A stretch of 40,556 nt of DNA from Nodosilinea sp. LEGE 07088 (GTDB lineage Bacteria; Cyanobacteriota; Cyanobacteriia; Phormidesmidales; Phormidesmidaceae), in NCBI RefSeq assembly GCF_015207395.1, contig NZ_JADEWX010000037.1, positions 1 to 40,556 on the forward strand, written 5' to 3'. Both the position numbers and the translations under genes were made by a program. Under the pieces are notes generated by a model. That model saw only the letters and a program-made list of their open reading frames with translations. It searched no databases and was not told the DNA's origin. Each line of letters begins with the position of its first letter. Positions within the stretch are counted from its first letter, which is position 1. This document shows, piece by piece, positions 7,025-13,542 of this stretch.

Positions 7025-7091
7025 AGAACCCCGGTTTCTCGTCCTTGCAGCTACAGACACCTTGCGATCGCCCAGCAGAAACCAGGGTTCT
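7025..7091. terminator. Inverted repeat between convergent genes, possible bidirectional terminator
   Basis: AGAACCCCGGTTTCT (7025-7039) and AGAAACCAGGGTTCT (7077-7091) are inverted copies differing at one base, separated by 37 bp. They fill the 81-bp gap between the convergent mutL and glutathione S-transferase genes. The RNA stem would be 15 bp with one mismatch or G-U pair. No strong U-run follows on either strand, so it may instead be a member of a dispersed palindromic repeat family. Confidence 0.45.
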
Positions 7092-7097
7092 TTGCCC

Positions 7098-8300
7098 CTA
7101 CGCAGCAAAGTTCGCCGGGTCTTGATCCCGGCGATGGCGCGTGGGCAGCGGGTCAGGCTGGGCATCTCCCGCCAGGGCAGCCGTGGTTTCTAGCGCATCG
7201 CGCAGGCGTTTGGCAGCATAGATCGACATATCGCGGGGCACATTGATGCGATCGCGCAGATACCGCAACCCTCGATCAGCGCCAGTCGGAGGCACACAGG
7301 GTGCGCCGGTGATCAAATAGGTGAGGGCGCACCGCAACGCCGGGTCGATTACCTCTGGGGCCGCTGGATTGACCCTCATAATGCTGTCCCGATGTTTCAG
7401 CATCCGAGCCAGCGCTTCAACCCGTGAGGTTTCCGGTTCTGGGTAGGCCACATCGGGCAGACCCAACCAGGGGCCGTAGTCAACCTGGGTTTGGTTGCGT
7501 TTGGTCTGAGGCAACTCGTTTTCGTAGCAGCCCCCCATCTGGGGCGGCAGATCATGGACATGGGTATGAAAATCACTTTGGGTGCCGCGATAGGTCGAGC
7601 GACTTTCCAAGCCGTCAAACCAGGCGCTCAGCCCAGGGTTTTCCTCTCGCAGAGAATAGCCCTTGTAGTAGTAGAGGCTGGCATTCATGCGCTCCACGTA
7701 GGGTACAAACACTACGTCAGCGGTGCTAAACGCCGACAAAAAGAAAGGCCCTGGGGTGCTGGCTAAGGCCTGTTCGACCCGTTGCACAACGCCAACAAAC
7801 TGATCCCCGGCCCGCTGGTCAGCCGCCTGCGATCGCACTGGCTGGCATAGCCACAGACACCAGGCCCGAAAGAGTAAGCGCTCCAGCTGCCGCAGCGGTA
7901 CCACGGTGGGGTCGTTCATGCCCCAGACCAGCGGCCCAAAGGCGGCTTCCAGGGCCAGCAGAATATCGTCACTCTCAGTAATCATGCGCCCGTCTAGCTC
8001 CAAAGCGGGCAGCATACCGGAAGGCACCTTGCACTTATACCAGGTTTCCTTCTCGCCGTAGCAAAACATAGTGACCTTTTGGATGCGGTAAGGCACCTGT
8101 TTTTCTTCTAGCCATAGCCACACCTTCTGGCAGTAGGGGCACCAGGCGTGGTTATCGCGGTAAAGGGTCACTCGCACCGCCGACTCAGGCTGGCCAAACA
8201 GGCGCAGTCGGGCCTGGGCATTGGTGGGGCCGTTGACGGCATCAGTGGAAAAGTCGGCCATCTCTTCCAGGGCCGACCAGCTCAGGGGGGCAGTCGTCAT
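7098..8300 (-). CDS. Glutathione S-transferase family protein with glutaredoxin-like N terminus
   Basis: The 400-residue protein has a thioredoxin-fold N-terminal domain: [24 protein letters not shown] with Cys54 and Cys57 in a CPYC motif, then [28 protein letters not shown], matching the cis-Pro and Glu-Ser glutathione-binding elements. A helical GST C-terminal domain follows, and about 150 extra residues at the end make it longer than a typical GST. A CPYC motif suggests redox or reductive chemistry rather than simple conjugation, but the substrate is unknown. The ATG at 8300 has no strong ribosome-binding site. It is followed on the complementary side by mutL, convergently. Confidence 0.85.
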   Translation of the reverse strand: MTTAPLSWSALEEMADFSTDAVNGPTNAQARLRLFGQPESAVRVTLYRDNHAWCPYCQKVWLWLEEKQVPYRIQKVTMFCYGEKETWYKCKVPSGMLPALELDGRMITESDDILLALEAAFGPLVWGMNDPTVVPLRQLERLLFRAWCLWLCQPVRSQAADQRAGDQFVGVVQRVEQALASTPGPFFLSAFSTADVVFVPYVERMNASLYYYKGYSLREENPGLSAWFDGLESRSTYRGTQSDFHTHVHDLPPQMGGCYENELPQTKRNQTQVDYGPWLGLPDVAYPEPETSRVEALARMLKHRDSIMRVNPAAPEVIDPALRCALTYLITGAPCVPPTGADRGLRYLRDRINVPRDMSIYAAKRLRDALETTAALAGDAQPDPLPTRHRRDQDPANFAA

Positions 8301-8404
8301 ACAAAAAAATGCTAGTAGGTCGCTAGTCTGATTTTGACAGACATCGCTTCATCCCTACCCGCCAATTCATCCACCCATCCACAACCAGAGGGGCCCAGGC
8401 AGGG

Positions 8405-9049
8405 TTAAGCCTTGTTGTTTTCGATGGCCCAGCGGGCTAACTCAGTACGATTATTCAGGCCAGTCTTACCCAGCATATTGCTGACGTGGCTCTCGATGGT
8501 GCGCTGGCTCACTTGCAGCTCATTGGCGATCTCGCGGTTGGCCATCCCCCGGGCGACAAACTGCACGACTCGCAGCTCAGTAGGGGTCAGCTCAACGTCA
8601 AAGGGCACCTGAATCGCCGGGCTGCCCGCACCTTTAATTTGCTGCTTAATCAGGCGAGACGCCTGTTTGAGCGAAGACTCTACCTGAGCCACCAGTTCTT
8701 CAGGCTCAAAGGGCTTGACCATGTACACGTCGGCCCCGGTATTGAGCCCTTTGACGCGATCCTGACTTTGCCCCTTAGCGGACAGAAACAAAATTGGAAT
8801 CCACTCAGTAGAGGGGCTTTCGCGCACGTGACGGACAAAAGCATGACCATCCATCTCAGGCATCATCACGTCGCAGATAATCATGTCTGGGGAAGTCTCT
8901 TCCAGCATGTCGAGGGCTTCTCGCCCATTGCCTGCCGTTTTTACTTCGTAACCGCGAAACTCAAGGTAGTCCTTGACCAGCAAGATCAAATTAGGGTCGT
9001 CATCAATTAGCAAAAGCTGCTTCTGATCGCCTGGGGTTGAATCCTTCAT
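8405..9049 (-). CDS. NarL/LuxR-family two-component response regulator
   Basis: The 214-residue protein has a receiver domain with acidic pocket LLLIDDDPN (residues 12-20), phosphoacceptor Asp60 (IICDVMMPEMDG) and Lys112 (VKPFEPEEL), then a LuxR-type helix-turn-helix near residues 150-205: LTPTELRVVQFVARGMANREIANELQVSQRTIESHVSNML. All key residues are present, so it is likely phosphorylated by a histidine kinase and binds DNA. No kinase gene is adjacent. The domain order and length match cyanobacterial NarL-type orphan regulators, but I do not assign a name. It lies downstream of no obvious partner; the neighbouring genes are on the same strand but separated by about 100-200 bp. Confidence 0.92.
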   Translation of the reverse strand: MKDSTPGDQKQLLLIDDDPNLILLVKDYLEFRGYEVKTAGNGREALDMLEETSPDMIICDVMMPEMDGHAFVRHVRESPSTEWIPILFLSAKGQSQDRVKGLNTGADVYMVKPFEPEELVAQVESSLKQASRLIKQQIKGAGSPAIQVPFDVELTPTELRVVQFVARGMANREIANELQVSQRTIESHVSNMLGKTGLNNRTELARWAIENNKA

Positions 9050-9205
9050 GCTCTGATCATCACTACGATTAGCTCTTAGTTAATATGCCCCTGAAGTAAT
9101 GCGCACTCTCACTGACGTAGTTCTGGTGCGTTTTGAGCCTAGCCCCGGTAGCTTGCGGCTAGAAGACCAGCTCTTACTGCTGATGATACTTCAACAAACG
9201 ACTGT

Positions 9206-9223
9206 CGGGGCGCGAGCGCCCCG
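9206..9223 (-). terminator. GC-rich hairpin after the fasciclin gene
   Basis: CGGGGCG-CGAG-CGCCCCG is a perfect 7-bp stem with a four-base loop, starting 36 bases past the fasciclin stop codon on the minus strand. The RNA downstream (ACAGUCGUUUGUUG) is only moderately U-rich, so termination is plausible but not certain. The 209-bp gap it lies in shows no gene. Confidence 0.4.
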
Positions 9224-9258
9224 GCATGTCCTGGATCAGGAATCAGCTACGGCAGCGA

Positions 9259-9819
9259 CTAAATCGGTAGCAGCACCGCATCAATGACGTGAATGACGCC
9301 ATTACTAGCTTTAATATCGGCAACCACGACATTAGCGTCATTGACAGTGACCATGTCTCCATCAACCGACACCATTACGGATGCACCTGCCATAGTGTCC
9401 ACTTCCCCAGCCGCCAGATCCGTAGATAGCACCTCACCATCTACCACGTGGTAGCCCAAGAGTTGAACGAGTTGGCCACGATTTTCGGCTAGCAGCAGCT
9501 CATCTAGGGTACCTTCAGGCAACGCCGCAAAGGCATCGTCCGTAGGCGCAAATACCGTCACCGCTAGGTCGTCGTCGCTAAACGCTTCAGTCAGGCCAGC
9601 CGCTTCAATGGCAGCCGTTAAGATCTCAAAATTTTCGTCACTGGCGGCAATCTCTGCGATGGACTGTTCAGCCGCAACGGGCGACTCCCCTGGGGCGAGT
9701 TGCTCAGCCTGAGCACTATAGGTATCTGAAATAGCCTGCTGAGGCAACACGGCGATAGCGGCGGGGGCAGCGGCAAACAGCAATATGCCCAGGGCAATGC
9801 GAAGAGTGTTCGGAGTCAT
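9259..9819 (-). CDS. Secreted fasciclin (FAS1) domain protein
   Basis: The 186-residue protein begins with a signal peptide (IALGILLFAAAPAAIAVLP), then a low-complexity acidic linker, then one FAS1 domain from about residue 53 to the end. Diagnostic FAS1 elements are VTVFAPTDDAFAALPEGTLDELL, LLGYHVVDGEVLS and the C-terminal NGVIHVIDAVLLP. FAS1 domains mediate adhesion or protein contacts at the cell surface or periplasm. The ATG is supported by the signal peptide position. It stands alone between a response regulator and ccmP. Confidence 0.92.
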   Translation of the reverse strand: MTPNTLRIALGILLFAAAPAAIAVLPQQAISDTYSAQAEQLAPGESPVAAEQSIAEIAASDENFEILTAAIEAAGLTEAFSDDDLAVTVFAPTDDAFAALPEGTLDELLLAENRGQLVQLLGYHVVDGEVLSTDLAAGEVDTMAGASVMVSVDGDMVTVNDANVVVADIKASNGVIHVIDAVLLPI

Positions 9820-9943
9820 GGGAAGCTAAGTCCTGACGAGGATTACAGACAATTTAGTCAAGTTGTTTTACACAGCTTAACGAAATTCAATGAACTGTAA
9901 CATCCTGACTTGGGTGGGCTATCTATCTCCCGACATAACTAAG

Positions 9944-10585
9944 TCACTCATGGCGCTGACTACCAGCCTGCGAACGACCGGGGACAGATTCCATCGCCGC
10001 GATTACAGCCTGTTGGGCCGCCAGAATGTCACGCTCTTCGCCCCCCAGGTACAGTCGCCCAAAGCTGCCCACCGAGCTAATCTGCAAAATGTTGATAAAG
10101 GCCGCTTTTTCGGCCTCATTGGCGGCCAGCGAGGCATAGGCTGCGGGCTCGACCTCAAATACGTAGAGGGTCTGACCGGCCACAATCATATTGCCCCGGC
10201 GGCTGCGGTTGATCAGCTGCACATGGTGAGGGTCGAGGTTGCGAATTACCTGGCTTGAGATCACGCGGGGCTTGAGGCGTTCTCGGTAGGAGAGACCTAG
10301 GGCATCGAGCATGGCGCCACCGGCGGCGTGCACTTCTCCCTGATTACTGGCATGGATTTCAAGCAGACCGTAGAGGCGTTCTACAATCAGGGTGCCGGGG
10401 CGCACTACCGCCGCCTTCAGGCCAATGTCGAGGATGCGGTTGATCTCAATGCCAGGAGAGATTTCTATCCACAGGGAGGCATCACCAGGCAATGGCAAAA
10501 ACCCCAGCGACACAGTGCCCATGTAGGCGGCGTGCTGGGGTTGAAGACTATCAATGTAGACATAGCTGCGAAGATCGACGCCCAA
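9944..10585 (-). CDS. ccmP: Carboxysome shell protein CcmP (tandem BMC domains)
   Basis: This 213-residue protein matches CcmP, the BMC-T protein of beta-carboxysomes that forms double-layered trimers with a large gated pore. It starts [22 protein letters not shown] and has two BMC-like halves, roughly residues 5-100 and 105-205, the second containing [19 protein letters not shown] and [15 protein letters not shown]. The start codon is TTG at 10585, at exactly the position where family members begin, with AGAGGG just upstream. It lies apart from any other carboxysome gene; the ccmKLMNO cluster and rubisco are not in the window, which is usual for ccmP. Confidence 0.9.
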   Translation of the reverse strand: MGVDLRSYVYIDSLQPQHAAYMGTVSLGFLPLPGDASLWIEISPGIEINRILDIGLKAAVVRPGTLIVERLYGLLEIHASNQGEVHAAGGAMLDALGLSYRERLKPRVISSQVIRNLDPHHVQLINRSRRGNMIVAGQTLYVFEVEPAAYASLAANEAEKAAFINILQISSVGSFGRLYLGGEERDILAAQQAVIAAMESVPGRSQAGSQRHE

Positions 10586-10679
10586 AGCCCTCTATCCTAC
10601 TTTCCTTCCTTGGTAGTATACCGGGCCAGGGTACAACCAACCGAGGCGCTAGGGGCAGGGCAAAGGTCTGGAAAACCGC

Positions 10680-11024
10680 TTAAAACTCAGAGCCAAAGCC
10701 TATAGAGGTTGTGCCCATAGCATCATAGACAGTTAGCCCCAGAGGCAGATTGAGGTTTCCTGACTCATCTAGTAAGTCATCTAATAGCGGTATATTTAAC
10801 GACTCAATGACATCAGGGGTTCCACTGTTTGCTTGGCGACCGACCTGCTGGCCCATTTGGTTAGCCAGGCGAGACAGGCTACTTTGGCTATGCTGGTCAG
10901 CCGCTAGGGCATCGGCCATGGTCAGTGGAGTAGTTTGCAAATCCTGGGGCGCAGCCGTTGCCTGTACGGGCGCACTACAAATTCCTAGGACTGTTGCTGC
11001 CGCAAGCCAGTGAAAAGTATTCAT
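10680..11024 (-). CDS. Small exported protein of unknown function
   Basis: The 114-residue protein begins with a likely signal peptide (WLAAATVLGICSAPVQATA) with cleavage near residue 25. The mature part is Gln- and Ser-rich (DQHSQSSLSRLANQMGQQVG), then IPLLDDLLDESGNLNLPLGL. I recognise no domain. A TTGACA/TATACC promoter pattern lies about 80 bp upstream on the same strand, which supports it being expressed. There is no clear Shine-Dalgarno before the ATG. Confidence 0.6.
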   Translation of the reverse strand: MNTFHWLAAATVLGICSAPVQATAAPQDLQTTPLTMADALAADQHSQSSLSRLANQMGQQVGRQANSGTPDVIESLNIPLLDDLLDESGNLNLPLGLTVYDAMGTTSIGFGSEF

Positions 11025-11109
11025 AGAATTGTGTGTGTGAGGGTGGTCAAAGGTTGACGATCAGAAACTCAAACCCCTGGCCCTGACAAAAAGGCGAAGT
11101 GTTTCTCTA

Positions 11110-11137
11110 GGTATAGCCCGCCATAGCAAATTGTCAA
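11110..11137 (-). promoter_or_regulatory. Candidate promoter of the small exported protein
   Basis: On the minus strand a perfect -35 TTGACA (11132-11137) is followed after 16 bp by TATACC (11110-11115). Transcription would start near 11103, giving a leader of about 79 bases before the ATG at 11024. This is among the better promoter matches in the window but it is only a pattern. Confidence 0.5.
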
Positions 11138-11211
11138 AGCAAACTTATTTTGAGTTTATGAAGTTGCAAATTTACGATGCAACATGATCAAACTACTGAG
11201 AATTCGGGCTA

Positions 11212-11227
11212 GTAGACATCGGTCTAC
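11212..11227. other. Short perfect hairpin GTAGAC-ATCG-GTCTAC
   Basis: A 6-bp perfect stem with a four-base loop lies about 90 bp after the stop of the oxidoreductase gene. It has no U-run and could be an operator or a weak RNA 3' structure. Function unknown. Confidence 0.3.
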
Positions 11228-11317
11228 AGGGGTAGATGATCCAGGCTGCCCTTTCAGCACCACAGTCTTAATCCAACGGAATAACCGGTTCGAAGGCCAT
11301 GGGCCTGGTGCTCAAAC

Positions 11318-12364
11318 TTAGATCTCTACCCGCTGGCCGGTATCAGCAGCGGTCGCAATGGCTTCCATGAGTTTGATCAAGTCGGTGGCCATCGCTCCCG
11401 ACGAAATAGGGGAAGGGCGATTGGCGGCAACCCCGTCTAAAAAGTGCTGGCACATGGCCTGAAGGGGTTCTGTGGGAGCGATCGCAATGTTTTCGGCCTC
11501 GATCGCAGTCGGTAGAAAGGGCAATGCCTGGGTCTGAAACTCACCCCGGTAAAGGGTCAGGGGGTTGGCCGGGGAACCTTCGTCAAAGACCAGGGTACCG
11601 CGATCGCCCACTAGCGCCAGTCGCCGCTGTCGGTCGGGGTTGGCCCAACTCACCTGTACTACTACTTCAAGGGCGGGGTGGCCAGGTTCAGTAGCGTAGA
11701 TCAACCGCAGCCAGCCCGCATCTCGCAACCCGAAAGGAAATCTATCCTGGGGCTGGGATTGCAGCCAGACCGGCCCCCAGGCCTCCACAGCCGTAGGCAT
11801 GTGCCCTACCCAATAATTCAAAATTGATACGTCATGGATGGCCAGATCCCAGAAGACGTCGGCATCGGGCCGGACGGGGCCGAGATTGGTGCGCGCGGCA
11901 TAGCCGTAGCGCAGAGTACCGATTTGAGAGCATAGCGGCTGCCCCTGCTGCACTGCGGCATGAAACAGGTAGGTGTGATCGACCATGAGTTGCCGCCCTT
12001 GGGTCTGGGCCAACTGACACAGAGCAGCGCTAGTAGAGCTCTCCAGGGTAAGGGGCTTTTCGCTCAACACATGCAGCCCCGCCCCCAGCGCTGCGTCAAT
12101 AATCGGGTAATGGGTTTCAGCGGGGGTGGCAATCACGACAGCATCGAGGCCAGGATGCGCGATCGCCGGTTGCCAAGTCCCATAGCAGGTGACCGTATCA
12201 TGCAGCTGAAAGCGATCGCGGCTCTCCCACAGCCGCTGAGGGTGAGGGTCTACTAGCGCCACCACATTGGCCCCAGGCAACCTCAAAAAATTACGCAGTA
12301 GATGGGTTCCCCAGCGACCCAAGCCAAAAATAGCCAAGTTAAGGGGTGGAAGATGGGTGGTCAT
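11318..12364 (-). CDS. Gfo/Idh/MocA-family oxidoreductase
   Basis: The 348-residue protein has an N-terminal Rossmann fold with GLGRWGTHLLRNF (GxGxxG), an acidic residue after the second strand (ALVDPH), ATPAETHYPII, and the family hallmark SEKPLT. The C-terminal half contains DVFWDLAIHDVSILNYW, a typical substrate-side element. Such enzymes use NAD(P) to oxidise or reduce sugars and related compounds; the substrate is not predictable. I chose the ATG at 12364 rather than the longer reading because the fold begins right after it and the upstream part runs inside rnc. It overlaps the end of rnc by 26 bases, so translation may be coupled. Confidence 0.88.
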   Translation of the reverse strand: MTTHLPPLNLAIFGLGRWGTHLLRNFLRLPGANVVALVDPHPQRLWESRDRFQLHDTVTCYGTWQPAIAHPGLDAVVIATPAETHYPIIDAALGAGLHVLSEKPLTLESSTSAALCQLAQTQGRQLMVDHTYLFHAAVQQGQPLCSQIGTLRYGYAARTNLGPVRPDADVFWDLAIHDVSILNYWVGHMPTAVEAWGPVWLQSQPQDRFPFGLRDAGWLRLIYATEPGHPALEVVVQVSWANPDRQRRLALVGDRGTLVFDEGSPANPLTLYRGEFQTQALPFLPTAIEAENIAIAPTEPLQAMCQHFLDGVAANRPSPISSGAMATDLIKLMEAIATAADTGQRVEI

Positions 12365-13085
12365 AGATGGGTGCTGGGCTGAGGCGATCGTAGGCAACGG
12401 CGGCAGCGGCTTGCTCAGCCTGTTTTTTAGTGGGGCCGTAGCCACGGCCCCAGCAGGCAGATTGAAACCAGACTGTAGCCGCAAAGCGCTCAGGGTCGCC
12501 ATCTACGGGGCGCTGTTCGACGGTGCGATATTCGGGCAAGGTTTTACTGCGGGCTTGGGTGAGTTCTTGCAACGCTACCTTATAGTTTTGGCGGGCTGGA
12601 TCGCGGCGAACGGTAACGGCTAAGGGGTGTAATTTAGCATCTAGCCAGGTTCGCACTAGCTCAAGGGTATGGGTTTCTAGATAGAACACGGCCACAACTG
12701 CCTCTAGAGCATCAGCGAGATGCGTGGGGCCAACAGTCATACCTGGGCCAACTCTCAGCAGAGGGGCGAGACCCATGTCTTGGCCCAACTGACCCAAGGT
12801 GCGATCGCTAATCAGCACCGACCGTACCGCTGACAGCTCTCCTACCGACAGATCGGCAAAAGCCTCCTGCAAACATTCTGTCGCCGCCAGCCGCAACACG
12901 GCATCTCCGAGCAGTTCTAGCTGCTCGTAGTTATAGTCAACATCGGCAGATTTGTGGGTCAAAGCCTGATCCAGACGCACCCAACTGAAGGCAATCGGAG
13001 GGCTTAACCCGATCTGCTGCACCCAATCTTTCAGCTGGTGCTGCCGATCCGGCCCGAGTATTACAGGGGGGAAGGAGGTAGACAT
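12339..13085 (-). CDS. rnc: Ribonuclease III
   Basis: RNase III cleaves double-stranded RNA in rRNA and mRNA processing. The 248-residue protein has the catalytic signature NYEQLELLGDAVLRL with Glu57 and Asp61, the second acidic pair in ADALEAVVAVFYLE (Asp125, Glu128), and a C-terminal double-stranded RNA-binding domain (YKVALQELTQ...YGPTKKQAEQAAAAVAYDRL). The ATG at 13085 sits within the 3' part of rnpB, without a Shine-Dalgarno. The N-terminal RQHQLKDWVQQIGL agrees with the family, so a much later start is unlikely; the only near alternative is GTG at codon 22. It is followed by an overlapping oxidoreductase gene. Confidence 0.93.
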   Translation of the reverse strand: MSTSFPPVILGPDRQHQLKDWVQQIGLSPPIAFSWVRLDQALTHKSADVDYNYEQLELLGDAVLRLAATECLQEAFADLSVGELSAVRSVLISDRTLGQLGQDMGLAPLLRVGPGMTVGPTHLADALEAVVAVFYLETHTLELVRTWLDAKLHPLAVTVRRDPARQNYKVALQELTQARSKTLPEYRTVEQRPVDGDPERFAATVWFQSACWGRGYGPTKKQAEQAAAAVAYDRLSPAPIYDHPSSTP

Positions 13086-13449
13086 AAGCCGGGTTCTGTT
13101 CCTCCGTTGCCGGAGGGGCGGTTATCTATCTGGGACGCTTGTTACCAAACGCCTCTTGCGGTACTTACAACAGGGCCGGAAAAAGACCAACCTTGCCCCT
13201 TGACCTTGCACCCAACCGGGGTTTACCGAGCCAGCACCTCTCGATGCTGCTGGTGCGCTCTTACCGCACCCTTGCACCCTTACCTGTGCCCTTAGAAAAT
13301 TCCTGAGGGCCATCGGCGGTATGTTTCTGTGGCACTCTCCTCACGGTCGCCCGCACTGGGCGTTACCCAGCAAGTCTGGTCTTTCGGGAGCCCGGACTTT
13401 CCTCAGACTGACCTAGGCCAGTCCGCAACCACCTACACTACCTCCCTCT
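13073..13449 (-). ncRNA. rnpB: RNase P RNA, bacterial type A
   Basis: RNase P RNA is the catalytic RNA that matures the 5' ends of tRNAs. On the minus strand the conserved block GAGGAAAGTCCGGGC lies at 13390-13404 and the matching 3' block AACAGAACCCGGC at 13088-13100; together they form helix P4. The ends pair as helix P1: GGGAGGTAG (13438-13446) with CTACCTCCT (13073-13081), nine pairs including one G-U. Length is about 377 nt, normal for cyanobacteria. The 5' end is placed from a TACACT -10 box. The P1 3' strand lies within codons 2-5 of rnc, an unusual overlap. Confidence 0.93.
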
Positions 13450-13456
13450 TAGTTCT

Positions 13457-13462
13457 AGTGTA
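13457..13462 (-). promoter_or_regulatory. -10 element of rnpB
   Basis: TACACT on the minus strand lies seven to eight bases before the expected 5' end of RNase P RNA (13449). A good -35 hexamer is not seen at 17 bp upstream. It lies downstream of the rpoC2 terminator, so rnpB should have its own promoter. Confidence 0.45.
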
Positions 13463-13497
13463 AGCCGCTTAGCCCAGAACGCCTTACCTAAGGTAGC

Positions 13498-13531
13498 AAA
13501 AGCCCTGGCTGAGCAAGTCAGCCAAGGCTTT
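13498..13531 (-). terminator. Rho-independent terminator of the rpoB-rpoC1-rpoC2 operon
   Basis: On the minus strand a 14-bp stem, AAAGCCTTGGCTGA with TCAGCCAGGGCTTT (one G-U pair), encloses a five-base loop CTTGC and ends in a run of four U. It begins 12 bases past the rpoC2 stop codon and separates rpoC2 from the rnpB promoter. Confidence 0.8.
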
Positions 13532-13542
13532 GAACTCTCGGC

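Larger units (their letters stand above)
11025..11317. other. Intergenic region between exported protein and oxidoreductase genes
   Basis: No gene is visible in these 293 bases. The region holds the candidate promoter of the exported-protein gene (11110-11137), an inverted repeat GTTGCA/TGCAAC (11163-11168 and 11178-11183) and a small hairpin (11212-11227). The last might affect 3' ends of the upstream minus-strand transcript. Confidence 0.4.

Noticed and set aside
11285-11305. GGTTCGAA resembling a tRNA T-loop
   Set aside because: No acceptor stem, anticodon arm or D-arm can be drawn around it. No tRNA gene was found anywhere in the window.
13122-13313. ORFs on both strands within 13038-13313
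   Set aside because: The region is RNase P RNA, which explains the sequence conservation; no protein is needed.
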